This document shows positions 40,903-49,040 of a stretch of 64,000 nt of DNA, piece after piece. Positions within the stretch are counted from its first letter, which is position 1, and the number at the start of each line of letters is the position of its first letter. A model generated the notes under the pieces. The model searched no databases, was not told the origin of the DNA, and worked only from the letters and a program-made list of their open reading frames with translations. Source of the stretch: CAVXJN01 sp963773585 (GTDB taxonomy: Bacteria > Pseudomonadota > Gammaproteobacteria > JASBUN01); the NCBI GenBank assembly GCA_963773585.1, contig CAVZBR010000001.1, positions 62,001 through 126,000 of the forward strand. Direction: 5' to 3'. The position numbers and the translations under genes are program-made.

Positions 40903-41904
40903 ATGTCTGTGTATGAAACGATGCCCCTGGATTGGCATGAGGCCCCGAGCATCAATGCCCGTACCGCGCCGCTGGTGGACGGCTTACTCGCCGACGCTGC
41001 GGCGCTTCGGCTGCGGGTGAGCCGGGATGCAACCGGCTGCGCGTTGGTGGACGCCGGCATCGACGCGCGCGGGGGTATCGAAGCCGGACGACGCATCGCG
41101 GAACTGTGCATGGGCGGTCTGGGTACGGTGCGCATCGAATCGTCGGCCTCCATATCCCATTGGCCGGCAGCGGTGCACGTGCGTAGCACCGACCCGGTGT
41201 TGGCATGTCTGGGCAGCCAGTATGCGGGCTGGGGACTGTCCCACGGTAAAGGCAAGGGCGCGTTTTCCGCACTCGGCTCGGGTCCGGCCCGCGCCTTGGC
41301 GCTGAAAGAGCCGCTGTTCGAAGAGTTGGGCTACCGCGACCGGGCCGAAGCGACCTGTCTGGTACTGGAAGCCGACCGCATGCCGCCGCGCGAGTTGCTC
41401 CCCAAAATCAGCGCGGATTGTGGCGTCGCCGCGGAACGCGTGACCGTAGTGGTTACACCGACACGCAGCTTGGCCGGCACGACCCAGATCGTTGCCAGAG
41501 TCTTGGAAGTGGCACTGCACAAGGTTCACGAACTCGGGTTTCCCCTGGCGCAGATCGAGGATGGGGTCGGTGTGGCACCGCTGCCACCGCCGGGCAAAGA
41601 CTTTCTTACGGCCATGGGCAGGACCAACGATGCGATTTTGTTCGGTGGGGAGGTGCATCTATTCGTGCGCGGCGACGACGACGCGGCGCAGCAACTCGCC
41701 GAACAGCTGCCCAGTAGCGCGTCACGGGACTACGGTCGCTGCTTCGCCGAGGTTTTTGCAGCCTACGATTACGACTTTTTCAAGATCGACCCCATGCTGT
41801 TCAGCCCGGCGCTGGTGCGCGTGAGCAACCTGGATACAGGTAACAGCTTCCGCGCCGGGCGTATCAATACAGAACTGTTGGAACGCTCACTGGGCGGGCT
41901 GTGA
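40903..41904 (+). CDS. mch: Methenyl-H4MPT cyclohydrolase
   Basis: 333 aa from the ATG at 40903, preceded by GGTGGGAG. Conserved Mch stretches: GGIEAGRRIAELCMGGLG, LACLGSQYAGWGLSHG, ALGSGPARALA and GRTNDAILFGG. It hydrolyses methenyl-H4MPT to formyl-H4MPT. The next pathway step, the formyltransferase/hydrolase complex fhcABCD, is not in this window. Confidence 0.95.
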   Translation: MSVYETMPLDWHEAPSINARTAPLVDGLLADAAALRLRVSRDATGCALVDAGIDARGGIEAGRRIAELCMGGLGTVRIESSASISHWPAAVHVRSTDPVLACLGSQYAGWGLSHGKGKGAFSALGSGPARALALKEPLFEELGYRDRAEATCLVLEADRMPPRELLPKISADCGVAAERVTVVVTPTRSLAGTTQIVARVLEVALHKVHELGFPLAQIEDGVGVAPLPPPGKDFLTAMGRTNDAILFGGEVHLFVRGDDDAAQQLAEQLPSSASRDYGRCFAEVFAAYDYDFFKIDPMLFSPALVRVSNLDTGNSFRAGRINTELLERSLGGL

Positions 41905-42830
41905 TGACGCGCAGACTGGCCATCGTAACCGACGATCCCGGCTGGCACGGCGCCCAGCTGGAAGCGGCATTCGCGCGGCTCGGCTGGCAGGTGACATTCG
42001 TTTCCCTGCGCAGTTGTGCTTTCGATTTGGGCGCTGAAGGTCCCGGCTTGCAAATGCCTGGCTTCGAGGATCGGCTGCCGGATGGCGTATTCGTGCGCGG
42101 CGTGCCGGGTGGTACGCTTGAAGAGGTGGTGTTTCATCTCGACGCCCTGCACGCGCTGCGCGAAGCCGGCGTCGCAGTCTACAATGACGCGCGCGTTATC
42201 GAGCGCACGGTCGACAAGGGCATGACCAGTTTCCTGCTGCATCGGGCCAACATCCCCACGCCGGCGACCTGGGTTACGGTCGATGCGGCTCACGCGCAAG
42301 CGATTCTGCTGCGCGAGTACGCACGCGGCGGCGAGGTAGTGCTCAAGCCGTTATTCGGATCCCAGGGCAATGGGCTGCTCCGGCTTGCGCCGGGCGACTC
42401 GTTGCCGAGCTTTGAATCGGTAGGCGGCGTGTTCTATTTGCAGCGGTTCGTCGATACCGGCAGCACGCATTGCGACTGGCGGATCTTCGTCATCAACGGC
42501 AGGCCGGTGGCCGCCATGCGTCGCGAAGCCGACCATTGGATCACCAACGTGGCGCGCGGCGGCCGGGGTTGTGGCGCCATCTTGGCGCCAGCGCACGCAG
42601 AGCTGGCGGCGCGGACTTCCTTGGCCCTGGGGCTGGGCTACGGTGGCATCGACCTGATCGTGGACCGGGATGGACGCCCGTGGGTCGTGGAAGTCAACGG
42701 CATTCCAGCATGGAAAGCGTTGCAAGGCGTGACGCTGGTTCCCATTGCCGACCATCTGGCCGCGGGCTTTCACGAGGCGTTCTGCCGCGACGATTTCTGG
42801 GAACTCAGGGGAGGCGCGTCCGCGCCATGA
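41904..42830 (+). CDS. RimK-like ATP-grasp ligase (ORF5 type)
   Basis: 308 aa from the ATG at 41904, which overlaps the mch stop (TGATG). ATP-grasp features: VVLKPLFGSQGNGLLRL (P-loop-like), YLQRFVDTG, and WVVEVNGIPAWKALQ (metal site). Resembles RimK/MptN-type glutamate ligases and the ORF5 proteins found next to mch and ORF7 in methylotroph clusters. A role in H4MPT side-chain or related cofactor ligation is likely. Confidence 0.87.
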   Translation: MTRRLAIVTDDPGWHGAQLEAAFARLGWQVTFVSLRSCAFDLGAEGPGLQMPGFEDRLPDGVFVRGVPGGTLEEVVFHLDALHALREAGVAVYNDARVIERTVDKGMTSFLLHRANIPTPATWVTVDAAHAQAILLREYARGGEVVLKPLFGSQGNGLLRLAPGDSLPSFESVGGVFYLQRFVDTGSTHCDWRIFVINGRPVAAMRREADHWITNVARGGRGCGAILAPAHAELAARTSLALGLGYGGIDLIVDRDGRPWVVEVNGIPAWKALQGVTLVPIADHLAAGFHEAFCRDDFWELRGGASAP

Positions 42831-43741
42831 ACGACGCCGCTGTCCAAAGCACGGCAACTTCCGAGGACTTGGAGCGAGCCTACATTCGCGCCTGTGAACT
42901 TGAACTGCGTGCCCTCAAGCCCGGTAACGTGCACGTCCACGCGCCCGGGCACAGCATGGACGTGGAAGACTTCCGCCGCAGCGCGCAGGCAAGCGCACCA
43001 TTGCTGGCGGAGGCCGGGCAGACCCTGGGGTGGCGGGTCCATCAAGCAGTGGCTGCCACGCGCGTTGCGTGCGGCTGTAACACCAATCTCGGCATCGTGC
43101 TGTTGGCGGCGCCGTTGCTGGCGGCGGCGGCGAACGCGCAGGCCGGCGGACTAAGGGCGGCGGTCGACAAGGTGCTAGGCGATGCCGATGTCGCGGACAG
43201 CGAGTGGATCAATCGCGCCATCCGGCTGGCGGCTCCCGCGGGGCTTGGTGAGGCGCCCCGCCACGATGTGCGCAAACCGGCGACTGCGCCGCTGCGCGCG
43301 GTGATGGCGGCAGCATCGCAGCGCGACAGCATCGCCCACCAGTACCGGTATTCCTATGCCGAGCTGTTCGAATTCGCGGTGCCCCGCTGGCATTACTTGC
43401 GGGCGCGCTGGCAGAGCGACGAGTGGGCAACCACCGGCTTGTACCTGGGCCTGTTGGCGCGCCGTGCCGATAGCCACGTAGCCCGCAAGCAAGGCCTGAA
43501 GCGGGCCACGGACCTGGCTGCAAACGCCGCTCGGTGGGAGACGCTGCTGCTGGAAGCAAATTTACCCGAGCAAGCCTTTCCGGCTTTGCTCGCCGCAGAT
43601 CGGGAGTTGAAGGCGTCCGCGATCAATCCGGGAACGACCGCCGATCTGACCGTGGCGTCGCTTCTGATTGTGTTCATTGAAGAGTTGCTCAGCACCAGGC
43701 GCCGGGTAGCGGCGTTGGATGCTGCGGTATCCATGAAGTAA
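42827..43741 (+). CDS. CitG/MdcB-like triphosphoribosyl transferase homologue (ORF7 type)
   Basis: 304 aa from the ATG at 42827, overlapping ORF5 by 4 nt (ATGA). CitG-family motifs: LKPGNVHVHAPGHSM, CGCNTNLGIVLLAAPL, and INPGTTADLTVASLLI. True CitG makes the triphosphoribosyl-dephospho-CoA prosthetic group; the methylotroph version lies between ORF5 and fae and serves the H4MPT pathway in an undefined way. No citrate or malonate decarboxylase is nearby. Confidence 0.87.
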   Translation: MNDAAVQSTATSEDLERAYIRACELELRALKPGNVHVHAPGHSMDVEDFRRSAQASAPLLAEAGQTLGWRVHQAVAATRVACGCNTNLGIVLLAAPLLAAAANAQAGGLRAAVDKVLGDADVADSEWINRAIRLAAPAGLGEAPRHDVRKPATAPLRAVMAAASQRDSIAHQYRYSYAELFEFAVPRWHYLRARWQSDEWATTGLYLGLLARRADSHVARKQGLKRATDLAANAARWETLLLEANLPEQAFPALLAADRELKASAINPGTTADLTVASLLIVFIEELLSTRRRVAALDAAVSMK

Positions 43742-43769
43742 TAACCTGAAACCTAGAGGAGAAGCAAAG

Positions 43770-44282
43770 ATGGCGAAAATTGACAAAGTCCTGGTCGGTG
43801 AGGCGCTGGTCGGCGACGGCAACGAAGTGGCTCACATCGATTTGATTATCGGGCCGCGCGGAAGCGCAGCGGAAACCGCGTTTGTGACCACGCTGACCAA
43901 CCAGAAAGAAGGCGTCAACGGCCTGCTGGCCGTGGTCGCGCCCAACCTCATGGTCAAGCCGGCGACCGTGATGTTCAACAAAGTGACTATCAAAGGCGCA
44001 AAGCAGGCCGTGCAGATGTTCGGCCCTGCGCAGCGCGCGGTCGCAATGGCGGTCGCCGACTGTGTCGAAGACGGCACGATCCCGATGCAGGAAGCGGACG
44101 ATCTGTTCATCTGCGTCGGCGTGTTTATCCATTGGGAAGCGGAAGACGACAACAAGATCCAAGATTACAACTACGAAGCCACCAAGTTGTCGATTCAGCG
44201 CGCGATGGCGGGCCAGCCCAGCGCGGCGGAAGTGGTGGAACAGAAAGGTAGCGCCGAGCACCCATTTGCCGCGCATTCGTGA
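43770..44282 (+). CDS. fae: Formaldehyde-activating enzyme
   Basis: 170 aa, family length. Starts KIDKVLVGEALVGDGNEVAHIDLI; residues with known family conservation include the His in EVAHIDL (general acid), TLTNQKEG, PNLMVKPATVMFNKV and FGPAQRAVAMAVAD. It condenses formaldehyde with H4MPT to methylene-H4MPT. Good AGAGGAG ribosome site. It ends the mtdB-mch-ORF5-ORF7-fae string. Confidence 0.97.
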   Translation: MAKIDKVLVGEALVGDGNEVAHIDLIIGPRGSAAETAFVTTLTNQKEGVNGLLAVVAPNLMVKPATVMFNKVTIKGAKQAVQMFGPAQRAVAMAVADCVEDGTIPMQEADDLFICVGVFIHWEAEDDNKIQDYNYEATKLSIQRAMAGQPSAAEVVEQKGSAEHPFAAHS

Positions 44283-44289
44283 TCTCGGA

Positions 44290-44322
44290 ATCGTTGCCCT
44301 GCACAGGCTGCAGGGCAACGAT
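44290..44322 (+). terminator. Strong stem-loop after fae
   Basis: ATCGTTGCCCTGCA and TGCAGGGCAACGAT make a perfect 14-bp stem with a CAGGC loop, 8 nt after the fae stop. It lacks a proper T-run (CGAGTGCTTTG follows). It may terminate most transcripts or protect the 3' end of the fae message, giving high fae and low downstream expression. Confidence 0.6.
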
Positions 44323-44362
44323 CGAGTGCTTTGAATTTCCGCCCTTTGCAAAAAGGTGACCT

Positions 44363-45595
44363 ATGCAATGTAGGGAATGCGGTTCGCACCTCGAGCGGAT
44401 CGACAATGACCATCTGCTGTCCTGCTGTGGCTTGACGCTGCACGAGTACGCGCTGCGCTATCACATGCCGATGGATTTGCTGGTGCACGAAGATCAGGTC
44501 AACCGGCAGGACGATCCGAAACGCTACGGGCCGCGGCTCGCGCGTGTCTCCGAAGGTGCGCGAGCCGTGCTGGCGGGTCTGCGCCTGGCCGGAACGCTAC
44601 GCCAAGAGGATCGTTTCGCGGTGGTGCCCGGCGAAGTACGCAGGCTCGACCAATTGCTGTGGGATCTGCAATATCTGCGCGAATTTGGTTTTGAGTTCCG
44701 GCAGGAATATTACTACGACCGGGACAGCCACCGGGTCGGTGCCCGCAATCGGCTGAAAGCACCGCTGGCGAACCTCTCGCCGGTTCCTGACGAACGTTTG
44801 GCCGCGACCGCGGCGCCGGATTTTGCGCTCAGCAGCGCGGTCTGTATCGCCCATGTCGGTTATCTGAACGCAGGCTATCTGTTTCTGGAGTTGCCCAACG
44901 TCCGCGACGGCCGTTACTTTGCCAACGAAGTCATGCACAGATTCCAGGTACAGCTGACCGAGCTGGACGTAGCGGCGGGTGAGCAGGGCATATTGCTGCG
45001 CGCAGCGAGTGTCGAGGATTCCTGTGCGCTGTTGGAAGCGTTGCGGCCTCAACTGTTGCAGATTCCATACGTGTGGGAGACGTTTTTCGAGCAGAGCGCG
45101 ACCGCATCGGTAGTCAAGGAGGTGGTGTTCGATTCCGCCCACTTCATCACCGATCATCCAGCCAAGTGCAAGAATCTTCATGGTGGGCGGTATGTGCTGC
45201 ACTTGGAGGTCCGCGACCGTATCGACCCCGTGAGCGGCTGCGTGGTGGATTTTGGCTACCTCAAGCGGGTGGCCAACCGGCGGGTGGTGGACTGTTTCGA
45301 TCACCACACCCTGAACTACGCTGCCACCGAATTGGCATGGCGTTCCAGTGCAGAACTGTTGTGCGTATACATCTGGGAGCGACTGATCGATTACCTGCCC
45401 GGTTTGTCGTGCTTGACCCTGTACGAGACGCCGCAATCGTGGTGCCGGTATCAGGGACCGAGCCTGGCGGAATTCCAGCAGCACGACGCAAACCCGCTCC
45501 TGTCTCACTTCGGCGGCGCCGAACTGGGAAGCTCGCCATTACGGGCCTCGCTGCGGGCGACGCCGCTGCCACGTGCGGGCGCGGTCGGCAACTGA
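44363..45595 (+). CDS. Zinc-ribbon + PTPS (6-pyruvoyl-tetrahydropterin synthase-like) fusion
   Basis: 410 aa. Begins with MQCRECG...LLSCCG, a likely four-Cys zinc site, then about 220 residues with no family I recognise. The C-terminal part (about residues 250-350) is a PTPS/QueD domain: FDSAHFI (zinc His), CKNLHGGRYVLHLEV (zinc His pair), VVDFGYLK and FDHHTLN. Placed directly behind fae, it probably acts in pterin synthesis for H4MPT. A separate short PTPS gene lies at 50452. Confidence 0.8.
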   Translation: MQCRECGSHLERIDNDHLLSCCGLTLHEYALRYHMPMDLLVHEDQVNRQDDPKRYGPRLARVSEGARAVLAGLRLAGTLRQEDRFAVVPGEVRRLDQLLWDLQYLREFGFEFRQEYYYDRDSHRVGARNRLKAPLANLSPVPDERLAATAAPDFALSSAVCIAHVGYLNAGYLFLELPNVRDGRYFANEVMHRFQVQLTELDVAAGEQGILLRAASVEDSCALLEALRPQLLQIPYVWETFFEQSATASVVKEVVFDSAHFITDHPAKCKNLHGGRYVLHLEVRDRIDPVSGCVVDFGYLKRVANRRVVDCFDHHTLNYAATELAWRSSAELLCVYIWERLIDYLPGLSCLTLYETPQSWCRYQGPSLAEFQQHDANPLLSHFGGAELGSSPLRASLRATPLPRAGAVGN

Positions 45596-45717
45596 TGGAA
45601 TGCCGCCGGCGGCTTGGCGGTATACTGTGAGCTGACGAGCGCTCAGGCCGGGCACGCCGACGACACGCCCAGCAGCCGGATGCGTCGCGGTCTTACCCGA
45701 GCTCAGGAGCTTTTCCC

Positions 45718-47103
45718 TTGACCGTTCCTCAATACACGGAACTGCCTTATCGGCCTGACAGCGCAGCGGTTTTCGAAGCGCTGGCGGATTCGCCGTGGGC
45801 CATGTTCCTTGACAGCGGGGCGGGCAGCACGCGGGGCCGATACGACATTCTGGTGGCGGAACCGCTGACCACCTTTGTCACGCGCGGCAGCCGCACCGAA
45901 GTGCGCACCGGGGCGAACGTCACAGTCTCCCAAGAGGACCCGTTTCTGCTTTTGCGCAGAGCGCTGCAGCCGGTTGCCGAATCCAGCGATGCGCTGCCGT
46001 TCAATGGCGGCGCCGTCGGTTATTTCGGCTACGACCTGGCGCGGCGGATCGAGCGGTTGCCCACGCTGGCGACGGACGCGGAAGGGATCCCGGATCTGGC
46101 AGTGGGCATCTATGACTGGGCAATCGTTGTCGACCACCACGTGCAACGTGCGTACCTGGCGCGGCACGGCGATGCCTGGAATCGCGCACGCTGGCAGGAA
46201 CTGGTGTCGCGTTTTAGCGCACCGACCTCGTTCCGGCCGCGGGAAGTATTACGAGCGACGTCCGAAGTCTGCTCCAACTTCGATCGTGCCGCGTACGGCG
46301 CCGCCTTTCGGCGCGCCCAGGAATATATCCGCAACGGCGACTGCTACCAGGTTAATCTTGCACAGCGTTTCAGCGCGCAGGTAAGGGGCGATCTCTGGTC
46401 CGCGTACAAGCGCCTGCGGGGCTTCAATCCGGCACCGTTCTCCGCCTATCTGCACCTGCCGTGGGGGCGCGTTTTGAGCGCTTCGCCCGAGCGCTTTCTG
46501 CAAGTGCGCAACGGTGCGGTGCAAACCAAGCCCATCAAAGGCACCCGGCCCCGCGATCCGGACCCGGCCCGTGACCGGGCGCTGGCCGAGGAACTGCGCC
46601 TGAGCCCGAAGGACCGCGCCGAGAATCTCATGATCGTGGACTTGCTGCGCAACGATCTCGGCAAGGACTGCCAAACCGGCTCTGTACACGTGCCGGAATT
46701 GTTTTCGGTGGAAAGCTTCGCCACGGTGCACCATCTCGTTAGCACCGTGGCTGGAACCCTTGCGCCCGGTCGCCACGCGGTGGAACTGTTGCGAGATTGT
46801 TTTCCCGGCGGTTCGATCACCGGCGCGCCGAAAGTGCGCGCCATGGAAATCATCGAAGAGCTCGAACCCAACCGCCGCGGCGTGTACTGCGGAGCCATAG
46901 GCTACATCGGCTTCAACGGCGATATGGACACCAACATCGCCATCCGCACCCTCGTCCATTCCAAAGACGAATTGCGCTTTTGGGCTGGAGGCGGCCTGGT
47001 CGCGGATTCGACTGAAGAGGGCGAATGGCAGGAATCCCTGTGCAAAGCGGCGGCGATGTTGCGCTTGCTGGAGCGCGGCGAGGTCGAACGTGTGGGTGGT
47101 TAA
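45718..47103 (+). CDS. pabB: Aminodeoxychorismate synthase component I
   Basis: 461 aa, TTG start with CAGGAG upstream. Chorismate-binding domain with KPIKGTRPRD (the PIKGT motif marks PabB rather than TrpE), ENLMIVDLLRNDL, FPGGSITGAPKVRAMEII and YCGAIGYIGFNG. It makes aminodeoxychorismate for p-aminobenzoate. pABA feeds both folate and, through beta-RFAP synthase upstream, tetrahydromethanopterin. Neither pabA nor pabC is in the window. Confidence 0.93.
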   Translation: MTVPQYTELPYRPDSAAVFEALADSPWAMFLDSGAGSTRGRYDILVAEPLTTFVTRGSRTEVRTGANVTVSQEDPFLLLRRALQPVAESSDALPFNGGAVGYFGYDLARRIERLPTLATDAEGIPDLAVGIYDWAIVVDHHVQRAYLARHGDAWNRARWQELVSRFSAPTSFRPREVLRATSEVCSNFDRAAYGAAFRRAQEYIRNGDCYQVNLAQRFSAQVRGDLWSAYKRLRGFNPAPFSAYLHLPWGRVLSASPERFLQVRNGAVQTKPIKGTRPRDPDPARDRALAEELRLSPKDRAENLMIVDLLRNDLGKDCQTGSVHVPELFSVESFATVHHLVSTVAGTLAPGRHAVELLRDCFPGGSITGAPKVRAMEIIEELEPNRRGVYCGAIGYIGFNGDMDTNIAIRTLVHSKDELRFWAGGGLVADSTEEGEWQESLCKAAAMLRLLERGEVERVGG

Positions 47104-47746
47104 ACTGGGCGGCAGCCTCGCCGCCTCGCCCGATCTGCCCGCCTGGCTGGAAGCCGTTAGCCGCCATGGCGGCGGCAAAGTCATCCTCGTTCCCGGAGGC
47201 GGAGCGTTGGCGGATCAGGTGCGGGATCTGCAGCGACGATGGCAGTTCAGCGATGCCGCGGCCCATCATATGGCGTTGCTGGCGATGGAGCAGTATGGAC
47301 GCATGCTGTGCGACATCCGCGCCGAGCTGACACCGGTGGCCCTCGTTGCGGACATGCAGGCGACCGCCATGGCAGGCGGCGTCGGCGTCTGGCTGCCAAC
47401 CGCGATGGTGCTGGCTGAACGCGAGTTGCCGCGAACGTGGGATTTGACCTCCGACAGCCTGGCGGCGTGGCTGGCGCGCAGACTGGGTGCCAGCGGCTTG
47501 CTGTTGGTGAAATCGGTGGCGCCGGCAGGAACGCGAGTATCTTGCATGCAGTTGACAGCAGAAGGGACGGTCGACCCACTGCTGTGCGGCTTCCTCTTGG
47601 AAGCGCCTTTCGCCACCTGGGTTTGCGGAGCACAGGACCATAGCGGACTGCGCAGCGCCCTGGAAACCGGCGGCGGTTGCGGTGCCGCCGTGTCGAACTG
47701 CAGCGCTGGCTCCGGCGGTAGCGCCTGCGTCCCGGGGGGCGTTTAG
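47090..47746 (+). CDS. mfnE: Amino-acid-kinase-fold protein, MfnE-like (methanofuran synthesis)
   Basis: 218 aa, GTG start overlapping pabB by 14 nt. AAK-superfamily motifs: VVKLGGSLA at the N-terminus, VILVPGGGALADQVR, and DLTSDSLAAWLARRLGA. In methanogens the AAK-fold MfnE phosphorylates 5-(aminomethyl)-3-furanmethanol phosphate in methanofuran synthesis. Linkage to mfnB and the H4MPT genes supports this over a lysine or arginine pathway kinase. Confidence 0.75.
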   Translation: MWVVKLGGSLAASPDLPAWLEAVSRHGGGKVILVPGGGALADQVRDLQRRWQFSDAAAHHMALLAMEQYGRMLCDIRAELTPVALVADMQATAMAGGVGVWLPTAMVLAERELPRTWDLTSDSLAAWLARRLGASGLLLVKSVAPAGTRVSCMQLTAEGTVDPLLCGFLLEAPFATWVCGAQDHSGLRSALETGGGCGAAVSNCSAGSGGSACVPGGV

Positions 47747-47766
47747 TTGCCTTCGGCGCGTGCGCG

Positions 47767-48468
47767 TCAGCCGGTGGCCGCGTGCGAGTTCGCGTGGATC
47801 GGGATGCGCTGGCGAACGGCGCGTACTGCAGCTCGCTGCAAACCGGCACCGCGTCGGCCGGCTGCGCATAATGCGCCGCGGAAACCGAGATAGTCGGGAG
47901 CCAGCGGGAGCAACGTTGTCACGTCTTCTATGTGCAACGAACCCGCGAGTCCGCAGTACAAACCCAATTGTCGGCAGCGGCCCACGAAGGCTGCAAGTCG
48001 CTCCTGATCCCAAAAGGTGTGTAGCGAGCCCGACTCCTTGGCCGCGGTGTCGAGCATCGCGCCCCGGAACCCGTGTTCGGCCAGAACGGAAAGCATCTCC
48101 CAATCCATAGCCTGATCTGCGAACAAGACGCCCACCAGTTTGCTCTGCCGGCCGATACTCGCGCATGCGCGGACACACGCCCGCCGGTCACCGGCGGTGG
48201 GTAGCCCGACTTTGACGTAGTCGACGCCGCATGCGGCGATGGTTGCGGTGGCACTGCGAACCGAATCGGGGTCCATGGGCACATCGCCAATGGTCGCGCT
48301 GATCGGCCGGACGCCGGCAAGCGCGGTGACGATGCGTTGGATTTCGTCACGGTCCAAGGCGCCGAGCACGCCAGCCCGGGGATTCTTCAGGTCGATCAGG
48401 TCGACGCCTTCCTCGAACGCGATTTGCGCCTCAGCCAGAGAGGCGACACTGGCCAGCATGGCGGTCAT
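47767..48468 (-). CDS. mfnB: (5-formylfuran-3-yl)methyl phosphate synthase MfnB
   Basis: 233 aa from the ATG at 48468; the much longer frame to 48897 is a read-through shadow. MfnB (formerly DUF556) motifs: FEEGVDLIDLKNPRAG with the Schiff-base Lys, DVPMDPDSV, YVKVGLP and GLAGSLHIEDV. It makes the furan ring of methanofuran from two glyceraldehyde-3-phosphate. It starts within the end of the DUF447-like gene (ATGA overlap), and runs convergent to mfnE. Confidence 0.9.
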   Translation of the reverse strand: MTAMLASVASLAEAQIAFEEGVDLIDLKNPRAGVLGALDRDEIQRIVTALAGVRPISATIGDVPMDPDSVRSATATIAACGVDYVKVGLPTAGDRRACVRACASIGRQSKLVGVLFADQAMDWEMLSVLAEHGFRGAMLDTAAKESGSLHTFWDQERLAAFVGRCRQLGLYCGLAGSLHIEDVTTLLPLAPDYLGFRGALCAAGRRGAGLQRAAVRAVRQRIPIHANSHAATG

Positions 48469-49040
48469 GACGCCCCCTCGGTGCGATTCTGCGCGCGGAA
48501 ACGTTCCAGCGCCTGCATCAACCACTGCCACGCTTCCTGTTCGTTCGGGCCCGCGGTTTTTTCCAGTCCAATGCGCAGATAGGCGAGTTCCCGGTCGACC
48601 TTTTCCGCCGGCAGCATGTGCAGGCGGCTGATCAGGATTGCGGCTTCCAGTACCGACATTTGGCCGCGATTGAAACCCCGAAACGGCCGGTGCAGACCTT
48701 CGTGTACCGGGCGCAGCCACAGCCAGGTACGCTGGTCCTGTTCGTCGACCTGTTCGAGCTCCAGCTCGACATGGCTCAGTGCCGTTTGCAAGCGCACGCC
48801 TTGGATTTTTTCGGTCGCGACCAGGGGCCAATCGCGCCGCCCGGTGAGGCAGCCGGCGATGATGCGCACGTCGTCGACGAAATTGATCGCCGCGCACCGG
48901 GTTTCGAGAACATTGGACAACGTGGTCGAGGGGCGGAACGGACCGATGCCGAGGCAGCCGTCGCGCTCGTGGATGCCCATGGGTGCGACATGGGCGATAC
49001 CCGCGGCACTGACGCTGGTGACGACCGCCTCACGGATCAC
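48465..49040 (-). CDS. DUF447-like protein of C1 cofactor clusters
   Basis: 191 aa. Starts REAVVTSVSAAGIAHVAPMGIHE, a split-barrel flavin-binding-like N-terminus, then CAAINFVDDVRIIAGCLTG. I assign DUF447 by recall of similar proteins in methanogen and methylotroph cofactor clusters. Overlaps both neighbours by 4 nt, so it is tightly coupled to mfnB and the DHPS homologue. Function unknown, possibly a flavin-dependent reductase. Confidence 0.7.
   Translation of the reverse strand: MIREAVVTSVSAAGIAHVAPMGIHERDGCLGIGPFRPSTTLSNVLETRCAAINFVDDVRIIAGCLTGRRDWPLVATEKIQGVRLQTALSHVELELEQVDEQDQRTWLWLRPVHEGLHRPFRGFNRGQMSVLEAAILISRLHMLPAEKVDRELAYLRIGLEKTAGPNEQEAWQWLMQALERFRAQNRTEGAS

Noticed and set aside
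46913..48178. 421-codon minus-strand frame across pabB, mfnE and mfnB
   Set aside because: Arg/Pro-rich shadow overlapping three genes with strong family motifs.
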